Shown: positions 16,944 to 24,984, counted from the first letter of the stretch. The stretch: DNA of 64,000 bases from Candidatus Tumulicola sp. (GCA_036490475.1 DASXDT010000006.1:1612001-1676000); one strand, 5' to 3'. Translations and numbers: made by a program. Notes: generated from the letters alone by a model not told the origin.

Positions 16944-17693
16944 CTAGCGTAAAATGTGAAATCTGGCCCACGGCCACAGTGTTAGGAACGCTCGTCCGGC
17001 AAAATGCGCGCGGACCTTTCGGCCGGACAACGGCCCCGATGCATACCCCCCCGAGGTTTGCGCGAAGCCCCAAACGTGCGAATCGTCCGAGTAATTTCGA
17101 TTGTCGCCGAGCATGAAATAGAATCCTTCGGGGACTCGATTGGGAACCTGCCACGCACCGCGCGGCGGAATATTGGCGGCTTGCGGACTCAACCGCGTCC
17201 AACCGGCGCCCGGATCGCGAACCGAGATGCCGTAGTTCTCGATACGTAAATCGTATCGCGGCGCCTGATTTTCGTACGGTTCGATCAGGGCCGCACCGTT
17301 GCGGTACACCGACCCGCCGTACACGGCAATCGTATCGCCGGGTACGCCGATCACGCGTTTGATGAAATTGTCGCCCGCCGATGGCACCGGCGGCTCGAAC
17401 ACCGCGACATCGCCGGGCTGCGGATGATGGAGACGGTAGGCAATCTCGTCTACCAGTACCACGTCGCCGACTTGCAAGGTCGGTACCATCGATACCGACG
17501 GAATGTAGTACGGGCGAATGACGAACGTAACCAAAAACAGCGCCAGCAGCCCGGCTACCAACAGTCCGTCGAGGTACTCGCGGGCGATGGCAGCGGCGCT
17601 CGAGCGCCGGACATTGTGAGCCGGAGCGACTGAGAGTGCGAACCGGGCGACGGCGAAGACCGCTAAAATTCCGAGAAGTTGAAGCGGCGTCAG
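16944..17693 (-). CDS. lepB: signal peptidase I, first tandem copy (probable CTG start)
   Basis: Signal peptidase I with SVSMVPTL (Ser68), FIKRVIGVPGD (Lys112) and GDNRNYSDDSH. The first ATG, GTG or TTG in the frame would remove a conserved N-terminal segment. Extending upstream to CTG at 17693, 5 nt after the rplS stop, gives 249 residues. It also adds about 44 residues that align with copy two from its first residue (TPLQLLGILAVFAVAR against TPQELLIIVAVIALVR), placing the catalytic Ser at position 68 in both. A CTG initiation codon is therefore inferred. It is translationally close to rplS. Confidence 0.85.
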   Translation of the reverse strand: MTPLQLLGILAVFAVARFALSVAPAHNVRRSSAAAIAREYLDGLLVAGLLALFLVTFVIRPYYIPSVSMVPTLQVGDVVLVDEIAYRLHHPQPGDVAVFEPPVPSAGDNFIKRVIGVPGDTIAVYGGSVYRNGAALIEPYENQAPRYDLRIENYGISVRDPGAGWTRLSPQAANIPPRGAWQVPNRVPEGFYFMLGDNRNYSDDSHVWGFAQTSGGYASGPLSGRKVRAHFAGRAFLTLWPWARFHILR

Positions 17694-17698
17694 GGCGG

Positions 17699-18049
17699 CT
17701 ACTTAGTAACTTTACGTTCCTTGATGCGCGCGGCCTTACCGATCTTATCGCTAAGGTAATACAGGCGGCTGCGGCGTACGATACCGCGCTTGCCGACTTC
17801 GATGCGTTCGACGCGCGGGCTATGCACGAGAAACGACTTCTCGACACCGACGCCGTGTGCGACGCGGCGCACCGTGATCGAGGCGCCCGAGCCGCCGCCC
17901 TTGCGAACGGTGACCACGCCTTCGAACATCTGGGTGCGTTCTTTTCCGCCCTCGATCACTTTGGAAAACACCTTGACCGTATCGCCGGTGCGAAACTCCG
18001 GGATCGATTCCTTGAGTTGGTCCCGATTAAGGGCATCGATGACGTTCAT
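17699..18049 (-). CDS. rplS: 50S ribosomal protein L19
   Basis: A 116-residue protein of the L19 family, located at the 30S-50S interface. It shows the conserved FRTGDTVKVFSKVIEGGKERTQ-type N-terminal part, FEGVVTVRKGGG, and the C-terminal VRRSRLYYLSDKIGKAARIKE. Normal length. It follows trmD by 68 nt, as in the classical rpsP-rimM-trmD-rplS operon, but rpsP and rimM are not present upstream in this window; a TPR gene diverges there instead. Confidence 0.98.
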   Translation of the reverse strand: MNVIDALNRDQLKESIPEFRTGDTVKVFSKVIEGGKERTQMFEGVVTVRKGGGSGASITVRRVAHGVGVEKSFLVHSPRVERIEVGKRGIVRRSRLYYLSDKIGKAARIKERKVTK

Positions 18050-18117
18050 GGCGCTTTCTACTCGAAAAAAGGCAGCGGGCGCTTAAAGACCCGGCCGGTG
18101 ACAACCAGGGTAGTTTA

Positions 18118-18825
18118 TCACGGCCCTTCCTCGGCGTGCAAGGCGTCGGCGGGTAAGCGCGCGTTGTGGGCGGCTGTTCGCAGGCGGGATTGCTCCCGCC
18201 GCCAGCCCGCAATCTTGGCGTGATCCCCCGACAATAACACCTCGGGAACCGCCACGCCGCGGAAGACCGGCGGCCGGGTGTAGCTCGGATAATCGAGGGC
18301 GCCATCCGAAAATGATTCGGAATCGAGCGATTCCGGCCGAATCGCCCCATCGAGCAAGCGGACCGTCGCGTCGACGATGGCCAGGGCCGGAATTTCGCCG
18401 CCGGTGAGCACGAATTCGCCTAACGAGAACATCTCGAGCGGGTAGAGGCCGGCCAGGCGGTCGTCGATGCCCTCGTAGTGACCGCACACCACGACGAGGC
18501 GGTCCAGGGCCGCCAAACGCTGCGCGTCCGCCTGCCGAAACGGCGTCCCGACCGGGCTGGTCAGCGCGATCACCCGTCGCTCGTCCGGCGGCGCGCTCGA
18601 AAGAATTGCGTCCAGCGCGCGGGCGATCGGCTCGAGCCGCATCACCATCCCCGGTCCGCCGCCGTAGGGCGGCGCGTCGGCGCGCTCGCCGGCGCCGAGG
18701 CCCTCGAGCAAGTGGTGGTAGCGAACGTCGACAATGCCACGTTCGACAGCGCGCCCGACGATCGACAGACCGACGAACGGTGCGAACACCTCCGGGAAAA
18801 GCGTAATCACGTCGACCGTGAACAT
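18118..18825 (-). CDS. trmD: tRNA (guanine-N1-)-methyltransferase TrmD
   Basis: A 235-residue SPOUT methyltransferase that makes m1G37 in tRNAs and prevents frameshifting. Features are FTVDVITLFPEVF at the start, YGGGPGMVM, the trefoil-knot SAM pocket with CGHYEGIDDR and SLGEFVLTGGE, and the C-terminal VPEVLLSGDH. The start could be ATG at 18825 (family-like MFTVD) or ATG at 18834. The second one lies in a CATG palindrome shared with the start of the divergent TPR gene, so the promoter of trmD must lie within that gene. It heads the long minus-strand gene run. Confidence 0.95.
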   Translation of the reverse strand: MFTVDVITLFPEVFAPFVGLSIVGRAVERGIVDVRYHHLLEGLGAGERADAPPYGGGPGMVMRLEPIARALDAILSSAPPDERRVIALTSPVGTPFRQADAQRLAALDRLVVVCGHYEGIDDRLAGLYPLEMFSLGEFVLTGGEIPALAIVDATVRLLDGAIRPESLDSESFSDGALDYPSYTRPPVFRGVAVPEVLLSGDHAKIAGWRREQSRLRTAAHNARLPADALHAEEGP

Positions 18826-18832
18826 TGGGCTC

Positions 18833-19309
18833 ATGTTCCGTCTGCTGCGGCGTTTCGCTTCCCGCCGGGTGCGTTCGCCGCGCGATCGGGCACTCGCGGC
18901 GTTGCGCAGACGCGACTTCGCCGTCGCCGAAGCCGAGTTGACGGCGCTGCTGGCCGCGCCGGCTTCGCCCGGCGAGCGGGCGTTTTTATCGAACAAGCGC
19001 GGGGTCGCACGAATGGGGCTCCATCTCCCGGATGCGGCCCGTTCGGATTTCGAATCGGCGCTGGCGGCGGTCGCGACGTTCGCGCCGGCACTGACCAACT
19101 TGGGAAACCTCGCGTTGGAAGCCGGCGATATCGACGGAGCGATCGCGCTCTACGAAGCCGCATTGCGCTCCGATCCCGAAAATGCGGTTGCGTGCTTAAA
19201 TTTGGGCGTCGCCTACAAACGAAGCGGACGCATCGAGGAGAGCGTGCGATCGTTGCGTCGCGCGCAAGTGCTGGAGCGACCTAAATTCGCGCGCCGGTTT
19301 CGGTTGTAA
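18833..19309 (+). CDS. TPR-repeat protein
   Basis: A 158-residue protein with at least three tetratricopeptide repeats in its C-terminal two thirds (for example ALTNLGNLALEAGDIDGAIALY and VACLNLGVAYKRSGRI). These form a helical scaffold for protein binding. The N-terminus is very basic (RLLRRFASRR). No signal peptide or other domain is seen, and the partner is unknown. Its ATG sits in the same CATG as one of the two possible trmD starts, so the two divergent genes overlap or nearly overlap at their 5' ends. At its 3' end it overlaps the convergent unknown gene by 29 nt. Confidence 0.75.
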   Translation: MFRLLRRFASRRVRSPRDRALAALRRRDFAVAEAELTALLAAPASPGERAFLSNKRGVARMGLHLPDAARSDFESALAAVATFAPALTNLGNLALEAGDIDGAIALYEAALRSDPENAVACLNLGVAYKRSGRIEESVRSLRRAQVLERPKFARRFRL

Positions 19310-19748
19310 TCGTTTCCAAATACTTGAACAGTTGCGGCAGCGTAATCTCTTCGAGCGCGGTGAGGCTCGTATTCGATTCTTCGCCGGGCCCTTCGTCTCG
19401 AATGTAGCAACGCGTTTCGGTTGCGGAGTCTTCGCTAACGAAGGCGACCGCAAAACTTCGGTGCGGCTGTTCGTCGTAAATCTTCATCGTGTGCGGATTT
19501 ACGATTTCGATCGAGTGGCTTTGTGCGTTCGCATCGAAGATCAAGATGTGCAACTGATCGAGATTGGTAATCTCAATCGAACCGACGGTAAACACGTTCT
19601 TTACCGAAAAGAACGCGCGACCGCGACGTTGACGGCCCGATAGTTCGTAGAAAACGTGGCGCCCGATGAAGCGGTCGAGAATTTGCCGAAGCGCGGCCGG
19701 CGACGCCAGCGTCTCGGTTCTGTTGCCTCGCGTATAGATGATCTTCAC
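19281..19748 (-). CDS. conserved-looking protein of unknown function (155 aa)
   Basis: A frame with GTG start at 19748 encodes 155 residues. The composition is protein-like and less Arg/Ala-rich than antisense frames in this region: strand-rich (KNVFTVGSIEITNL, QLHILIFDANAQ, SIEIVNPHTMKIYDE), acidic, and with a final helix PQLFKYLETITTET. A short N-terminal KIIYTRGNRTETL would begin a first strand. No family was recognised, although an SH3-like or PilZ-like small barrel is imaginable. It overlaps the 3' end of the TPR gene and diverges from the TatA/B-like gene. No Shine-Dalgarno sequence precedes the start. Confidence 0.55.
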   Translation of the reverse strand: MKIIYTRGNRTETLASPAALRQILDRFIGRHVFYELSGRQRRGRAFFSVKNVFTVGSIEITNLDQLHILIFDANAQSHSIEIVNPHTMKIYDEQPHRSFAVAFVSEDSATETRCYIRDEGPGEESNTSLTALEEITLPQLFKYLETITTETGARI

Positions 19749-19833
19749 GGCCGGACCGTGGTGCTTGCACGGCCTTGCAGGCGAGCCCTTTCGATGCAGG
19801 CCACGGTGCGGTTCGCACCGCAGAAATCCGGCT

Positions 19834-20097
19834 ATGTTCTCGCTCCCCGATATCGCGGTGGTTTCGGTCCTGGCCCTGCTGCTGTTCGGACCGGACCGTT
19901 TGCCCAAGATGATGCGACAAGCCGGCCGTTTTATGCGCGAGGTGCAGAACACGTCGGCGTCCTTCGTCTCCGAGATGGAGCGGGCGGCCGACGCCTCCGA
20001 GCACGCGCCGCCTCCTCCCGCGCCCGCATATGAGCCCCCGGAGCCCGAACGCACGCTTCCGGCGCCTACCACCCCGCCAGGCGACGCCAAAGCCTGA
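19834..20097 (+). CDS. tatA: TatA/TatB-like twin-arginine translocase subunit
   Basis: An 87-residue protein with one N-terminal transmembrane helix (LPDIAVVSVLALLLF), the hinge FGPDRLP typical of TatA/TatB, an amphipathic helix (KMMRQAGRFMREVQNTSAS) and a Pro/Ala/Glu-rich disordered tail. It forms part of the pore or receptor that exports folded proteins carrying a twin-arginine signal. Distinguishing TatA from TatB is not safe; the longer amphipathic helix leans to TatB. No tatC is nearby. Its end overlaps the convergent transglycosylase gene by 32 nt. Confidence 0.85.
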   Translation: MFSLPDIAVVSVLALLLFGPDRLPKMMRQAGRFMREVQNTSASFVSEMERAADASEHAPPPPAPAYEPPEPERTLPAPTTPPGDAKA

Positions 20098-20599
20098 GTA
20101 CGCGCGCTACGTAATCGCGCGTTTCCGCGTACGGCGGAATGCCCCCATAGCGTGCGACGGCGCCCGGGCCGGCGTTATAAGCCGCCAACGCCAACGGATA
20201 CCGGTACGCTCCGCGACTGCGGAACCGATCGATCAGGTCACGCAGATAGCGCGCGGCTGCAGCGATGTTGGCGTACGGATCGTCCGGATCGGTGCGCAGA
20301 CCAGCGGCGGTTTCGGGCATCAGCTGACCCAAACCGCGCGCCCCGGCCGGCGAAACGGCCGATGGATTCCAACACGACTCGACCGCGATCAGCGCGACCA
20401 GCAGGCGCGCGTCCAAGCGCTGCGCGTCGGCTTGTTGGATGGCCGCAGTCGCCAGCGACTCCGATTCGCCGGGGTTCAACTGCGGATTGAAATAGCGCAA
20501 AGCCAGCGCGTACGAATCGACGATCGGCGTATCGGCGCGCGCCGGCAGCGACGGAAACAGGGCGGCGAAGCCGCAGAATGCGGCGGCGAATCGTTTCAC
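20066..20599 (-). CDS. SLT-family lytic transglycosylase
   Basis: A 177-residue secreted enzyme. The signal peptide ends near PARADT. The SLT domain shows the catalytic Glu in LLVALIAVESCWNP, then SPAGARGLGQLMPET, DPYANIAAAARYL and the C-terminal ALAAYNAGPGAVARYGGIPPYAET. It cleaves the MurNAc-GlcNAc bond of peptidoglycan with formation of 1,6-anhydro-MurNAc. GTG is the start. The gene diverges from the ECF sigma factor gene, with 71 bp between the starts. A role in wall remodelling or in insertion of envelope machines is inferred. Confidence 0.93.
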   Translation of the reverse strand: MKRFAAAFCGFAALFPSLPARADTPIVDSYALALRYFNPQLNPGESESLATAAIQQADAQRLDARLLVALIAVESCWNPSAVSPAGARGLGQLMPETAAGLRTDPDDPYANIAAAARYLRDLIDRFRSRGAYRYPLALAAYNAGPGAVARYGGIPPYAETRDYVARVLRLWRRLAGW

Positions 20600-20670
20600 T
20601 TGTTGGAAAGTGCCCGCCGAATTGGGATACGCGGGCTAACATTCTGCCGCCGAACGGCCTCTATTGTGCG

Positions 20671-21216
20671 ATGAGGCTCGAGATCGTCGAAGCCGCTCGA
20701 ACGGGCGGCGCGGAGCACCTGGAGGCGCTGATCCGCGAAGTGTGGCCGCATGCGTTCCGGATCGCGCTCACGGTGTTGCACGATGCGACGCTGGCCGAAG
20801 ACGCGGCACAAGAAGCCTGTGCGATCGTGTACGCTCGCGTGGCCGGCTTGCGCGACGGCGCGTCGTTCAAAGTGTGGTTCTACCGCATCGTCGTGCGCGA
20901 AGCGTGTCGTATTCGACGACTCGCGCAGCGCGGCGCGTGCGAGACGCAACCTGCGTTGAGGAGCGGCGACGTGGAACGCGCGGTCGTTCGTTTAGATCTC
21001 GCGGCGGCGCTGGCCAAGCTTTCGCCGTCGCAGCGCACGGTTACGGTGCTGCATTTTTACGCCGGCCTCAGCGGCGCCGAAATAGCGAGCGTACTCGGTA
21101 TACCGCACGGCTCGGTGCGCTTTCATCTATTTCGAGCACGTAAGCGTTTAGGGCGCTTATTAAGCGACGACACGGACGCGCTGCCGTTCGAAGGTATGGT
21201 GTTGGATGCGGTCTGA
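20671..21216 (+). CDS. ECF-type RNA polymerase sigma factor
   Basis: A 181-residue sigma-70 family factor with region 2 (HAFRIALTVLHDATLAEDAAQEACAIVY-like block, WFYRIVVREACR) and region 4 (LAKLSPSQRTVTVLHFYAGLSGAEIASVLGI, a helix-turn-helix, then VRFHLFRARKRL). Regions 1 and 3 are absent, as in ECF factors. The next gene starts inside its end (11-nt overlap) and encodes a small membrane protein at the place where an anti-sigma factor is normally found. The giant glycosyltransferase follows in the same unit, so envelope glycosylation may be the controlled process. Confidence 0.9.
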   Translation: MRLEIVEAARTGGAEHLEALIREVWPHAFRIALTVLHDATLAEDAAQEACAIVYARVAGLRDGASFKVWFYRIVVREACRIRRLAQRGACETQPALRSGDVERAVVRLDLAAALAKLSPSQRTVTVLHFYAGLSGAEIASVLGIPHGSVRFHLFRARKRLGRLLSDDTDALPFEGMVLDAV

Positions 21217-21460
21217 GATCGAGGCCTACGTGTACGACATCGTAGCGGTGCGAGAACCCGCGCCGAACCTTGCGGCGATCCGCGCACGTGCGCATAGCGT
21301 CGCGGGCGTGGCGCACGCGAGGCGGCCGTCCGAGACCGTCATGCCGGCGTTGATCGCCATCGGTATGCTGGCGTGCTTGCTCGTCGGCCAGGTCGCCGCC
21401 CCACTTTCAACGGCGACGAGCATCCGAACGCCGGCGCCGGCTCCCGCACAAACGGCTTGA
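21206..21460 (+). CDS. small membrane protein, candidate anti-sigma factor
   Basis: An 84-residue protein with a 45-residue cytoplasmic-type N-terminus, one transmembrane segment (about 46-65, MPALIAIGMLACLLVGQVA) and a short Ser/Thr/Pro tail. No ZAS zinc motif (HxxxCxxC) is present, so it is not a classical zinc anti-sigma factor. It overlaps the sigma factor gene by 11 nt at the front. At its end TTGA combines the next gene's start with its own stop, so all three are translationally coupled. The anti-sigma role is inferred from position and topology only. Confidence 0.65.
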   Translation: MRSEIEAYVYDIVAVREPAPNLAAIRARAHSVAGVAHARRPSETVMPALIAIGMLACLLVGQVAAPLSTATSIRTPAPAPAQTA

Positions 21461-24400
21461 AGCGGTTCCCCTGGGTCCTGGCAGGCGTGGTCGCCGCCGG
21501 CTTCGTGCTGCGCTTCGGGCTGATTTCGGATCGCGGATTCACGACCGATCTATCGACGTTCGAGTTCTGGGCGACGTCGCTGGCCGAACGTGGCTTCGCG
21601 AATTTTTATGCCGGCGCCGGTTTCGCCGATTATCCGCCTGGCTATCTCTACGTGCTGGCCGCGCTCGGACACGTTTGGGAAGCCTTCTTTAAAGCCGGCG
21701 ATTCCGGACACTACGTCGTGCTCGCGCTGTTGGTGAAACTGCCGGCAATCGTTGCCGATGCATGCGCCGGCATCTTGCTGTACGCGCTAACTCGGCGTTT
21801 CGCGTCGACCGGATGGGCGCTGGGCGCGGCCGCGCTCTATCTGCTCAATCCGGCGGTTATCTACAACTCCGCGGCGTGGGGCCAGGTCGACTCGGTCGCT
21901 GCGGGGTTGGCATTGCTCGCCATCTATTGCTTGCTGCGTTCCGACGACGCGCCGTCCGATCGCATCGGTTGGTGGATCGTGGCGGCATGGCTGGTTATCG
22001 CGTCTTCGCTGTTGATCAAGCCGCAAGCCGCGGTGGTGCTGCCGTTCATGCTGGCGTTTGCGTTCGTCGATCCGGTGCGGCGCCGTTCGCGCGCCGTTGC
22101 AAGCTCGATCGGCATCCTGCTCGGATTGCTTCTGGCGATTGCATTAACCGAACCGTTCCATCCCGGCAATCCGGTCGAAGCGCTGGCGTGGCTGTTGCAG
22201 CGATATGCGTTCGGCTCGAGCATCTACGCGTTCAACTCGGTCAACGCATTCAATCTGTGGGCGATTCGCGGCCAACTCTGGCAACCCGATACCACACCAA
22301 TCACCGCGTTCGGCGGGCTTCCGCTCGGACCGCAATACGTGTGGGGCTTGGTTTTGCTCGCCGGAGCATTGGGCTTGGTGCTGTGGCGATACGTGCAGAC
22401 CAAGACCTCGCGCGCGCTCCTGGAGAGCTGCGCGATCGCGACGTTGGCTTTTTTCGTGCTTTCGACGCGCATGCACGAGCGCTATTCGTTCGACGGCTTG
22501 TTGTTTACGATTGCGTGCATACCGTTCGCGACCCGCTACCTGTGGGGTGCGATCGTGCTGACCGTGGTGCTGTTCGCCAACCTGCAATACGCGTTGCAAT
22601 ATTTGCACGCGATGCAATTTCCGCTGGCCGGCGTCGACACGCACAACCTTTGGGGAGCTGCGACGACGGTCTTTGCGCTGTTGGCCGTCGGCACTTTTTT
22701 TTGGCTGGGTTACCAGTTCTTGGGTGCGGAACAGGTAGCCGACGCGAGGCCTGCGCGCGCGGGCGGTCGCCGGTGGTTCGATCCCGCCGAAGGGCTAACG
22801 GCGCTGCGCGTTCCGCTCGATTATATCGTGATGGGTGCGCTCGGCGCTGGCAGTTTCGTCTTGTCGTTCGTTAATTATTGGCGCCCGGACGGAAGTTCGT
22901 GCTGGACGATGGGCAGCATTCGGCACTGCGGCATCTTCGACGAGTTGTACTTCGCGCGTGCCGGCGAAGAGTATCTCCAGAATTTTCGCATCTACGAAAA
23001 CACGCATCCGCCGCTGAGTAAGTTGTTGGTGACGCTGTCGATGATGCTCTTCGGCGGGTTGGCACACGGAGACACTCCGTACGGCTGGCGTTTTCTGGAC
23101 GTGGTATTCGGCGCGCTGGTCGTAATGCTGCTGTACGCGTTCGCCAAACGCGTCACCGGTTCGACGATGTTTGCTGGAATCGCGGCGCTGCTACTGATCT
23201 GCGACGGTATGCATTTCGTTCAATCGCGTATCGCGACGCCCGAAGGCTTCGTCGTATTTTTTGCAACGCTGGCGACCTACGCGTTCTATCGCTTCTGGCT
23301 GGCTTCCCAAGCGAGCGAAGGCCGCCACGTAAGGGTGCCGCGATGGGCGTTTGCTGCGGCCGGCGGCGTTGCCATGGCGGCCGGTTCGATCGGCGCGCTC
23401 CTCGGGCAACGTATCTGGGCGTTCGATACGGCAACGACGGTATTGGCCGCGTTATACATTGCGTGCGGCGCGTACCTGGCGATTCGAAGCGTCGCGTTCG
23501 AGCGGATGTTCGGCGCCGGCCGCGAGCAGACGTTCGCCGATGGATCGTACGCGTTAACCAACACCGCCGGAACGACGCTGTACGCGCCCGACGGCGGGAC
23601 GATCGACGACCGCGGCAGGATCGTGCGCGGCGCCCGCTCGAGCAATCGCGGCGGCGTGCTGTCCTACGACGACGACGAGTTGCGAATCGAGTACCGGCGC
23701 GGCCCGAGCGTGCGTTATGCGACGCCGGCCGGAACCGCGACCTACGCCGGCGGCGCGATCGTATCGCAAAGCGGAACGGAATCCGGACGGGCGTCGACGC
23801 TGTGGCTCGTGTTGTTCACCATCGCGCTGGGCTGTCTGGTGAGCAGCAAGTGGTACGGCGTGATGGGTTTCGGGGTGAGCTTCTTGGTGCTGATCGGCGT
23901 CGGATTGCAGCGTTTCGTGTGGAAATGCCGGCCGGCGTTATGGGGCAATCCGCGCGGGTTTCGATTGGACGTAGCATTGGCTACGATCGTTTTGATCTCG
24001 GCCACGGTATACGCGCTGGTGTGGGTGCCGGATCTCGCGCGCCACTCGCCCGATCCCAACGAGGTTCACAGCCTCAACGACGTCGTGTACCGGCAATATT
24101 CGATGTTCGAGTATCACGACGTCACGGTGCGCAACGCGACGCATCCGTATTCATCGAAGTGGTGGGAGTGGCCGTTGGATTTGGTGCCGGTTGCGTACTA
24201 CTACAGCGATCGGCGCGCGGACACATCGAATCCGGCCGGCTGTTGCATAGAAGAAGTAACGTCGATGCCCAATCCGATGATTTTGTGGTTCGGGCTGGTG
24301 TGCGTGCCGATCGTCGCCGTGCTGGCCTGGCGCGAACGCAACAAGGCCTACGTGCTGATCGTGCTGACGTATTTGTTGCAGTGGCTACCCTGGATGCGAT

Positions 24401-24663
24401 CGCCGCGCATCACGTTCGCGTACCACTTTTACGTAGACATTCCGCTGATCTGTCTGTGCAACGCGATCGTGCTGCAACGCACCTGGCTGTGGGGACGGCG
24501 CGCGGAAAGGCGATCGTTCGCAGGCGCCGTGGTGGCGGCGTACGTTTCGATCGCGGTTGCGGCGTTCGTGTATTTCTACCCGATTCTTTCGGCACATGGC
24601 ATCGCGTGGAACCAATGGCACCAGCGAATGTGGATCGGGAGTTGGATTATCGGCCCGGGATGA
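21457..24663 (+). CDS. giant fused GT-C glycosyltransferase: mannosyltransferase-like domain + PMT (GT39) domain
   Basis: A 1068-residue polytopic protein. The chosen start is TTG at 21457, overlapping the previous stop (TTGA). Residues 1 to about 430 form one GT-C module of about ten helices, with a luminal-type acidic loop (FTTDLSTFEFW) and YPPGYLYVLAALG, like bacterial polyprenol-phosphate-dependent mannosyltransferases. From about 451 a second module has the protein O-mannosyltransferase signatures: FDELYFARAGEEYL with the acidic pair (about 494) and THPPLSK (about 516), then GCLVSSKWYGVMG. An extracytoplasmic insert of about 100 residues (about 682-778) lies where PMTs carry loop domains. 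It probably mannosylates exported proteins or a glycolipid using a lipid-linked sugar. Confidence 0.85.
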   Translation: MKRFPWVLAGVVAAGFVLRFGLISDRGFTTDLSTFEFWATSLAERGFANFYAGAGFADYPPGYLYVLAALGHVWEAFFKAGDSGHYVVLALLVKLPAIVADACAGILLYALTRRFASTGWALGAAALYLLNPAVIYNSAAWGQVDSVAAGLALLAIYCLLRSDDAPSDRIGWWIVAAWLVIASSLLIKPQAAVVLPFMLAFAFVDPVRRRSRAVASSIGILLGLLLAIALTEPFHPGNPVEALAWLLQRYAFGSSIYAFNSVNAFNLWAIRGQLWQPDTTPITAFGGLPLGPQYVWGLVLLAGALGLVLWRYVQTKTSRALLESCAIATLAFFVLSTRMHERYSFDGLLFTIACIPFATRYLWGAIVLTVVLFANLQYALQYLHAMQFPLAGVDTHNLWGAATTVFALLAVGTFFWLGYQFLGAEQVADARPARAGGRRWFDPAEGLTALRVPLDYIVMGALGAGSFVLSFVNYWRPDGSSCWTMGSIRHCGIFDELYFARAGEEYLQNFRIYENTHPPLSKLLVTLSMMLFGGLAHGDTPYGWRFLDVVFGALVVMLLYAFAKRVTGSTMFAGIAALLLICDGMHFVQSRIATPEGFVVFFATLATYAFYRFWLASQASEGRHVRVPRWAFAAAGGVAMAAGSIGALLGQRIWAFDTATTVLAALYIACGAYLAIRSVAFERMFGAGREQTFADGSYALTNTAGTTLYAPDGGTIDDRGRIVRGARSSNRGGVLSYDDDELRIEYRRGPSVRYATPAGTATYAGGAIVSQSGTESGRASTLWLVLFTIALGCLVSSKWYGVMGFGVSFLVLIGVGLQRFVWKCRPALWGNPRGFRLDVALATIVLISATVYALVWVPDLARHSPDPNEVHSLNDVVYRQYSMFEYHDVTVRNATHPYSSKWWEWPLDLVPVAYYYSDRRADTSNPAGCCIEEVTSMPNPMILWFGLVCVPIVAVLAWRERNKAYVLIVLTYLLQWLPWMRSPRITFAYHFYVDIPLICLCNAIVLQRTWLWGRRAERRSFAGAVVAAYVSIAVAAFVYFYPILSAHGIAWNQWHQRMWIGSWIIGPG

Positions 24664-24678
24664 CGGGCCGATTCGTCG

Positions 24679-24960
24679 TTAGATGTTGAAGTTTTGGCGC
24701 AGTTCGCTGATGCGTTGCTGCACCAAGGTGCGAACCTGACCGTTGATGCGATCTTTTTGCTCGTCCGGCAAGCGGCGATAGATCATGTAGCCTGCGGCCG
24801 ACAAGAGGCCGCCAAGCAGCCCGACAACCAGCGCGCGTCCGACTTCGGCGCCTTCGACCTCGTCGTTGCGATGCTCGTCCTGAGCGTCGCCCTGATGCCC
24901 GTTACCGTTCGGCGAACTCCACTGCTGTTGGGGGGGCGACGAACGAAATGATTCCGACAT
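24679..24960 (-). CDS. small single-pass membrane protein
   Basis: A 93-residue protein with a hydrophilic, Gln/Asn/Ser-rich N-terminus, one transmembrane segment (about 42-60, RALVVGLLGGLLSAAGYMIY) and a charged C-terminal helix (QKDRINGQVRTLVQQRISELR). The overall plan resembles YtxH-type proteins. It has a strong ribosome-binding site, AAGGAG with a 7-nt spacer. It lies 24 nt behind prp, at the place where rpmA (ribosomal protein L27) is expected in most bacteria. Function unknown. Confidence 0.7.
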   Translation of the reverse strand: MSESFRSSPPQQQWSSPNGNGHQGDAQDEHRNDEVEGAEVGRALVVGLLGGLLSAAGYMIYRRLPDEQKDRINGQVRTLVQQRISELRQNFNI

Positions 24961-24984
24961 TGTATTCTCCTTGCAACTGCTGAC

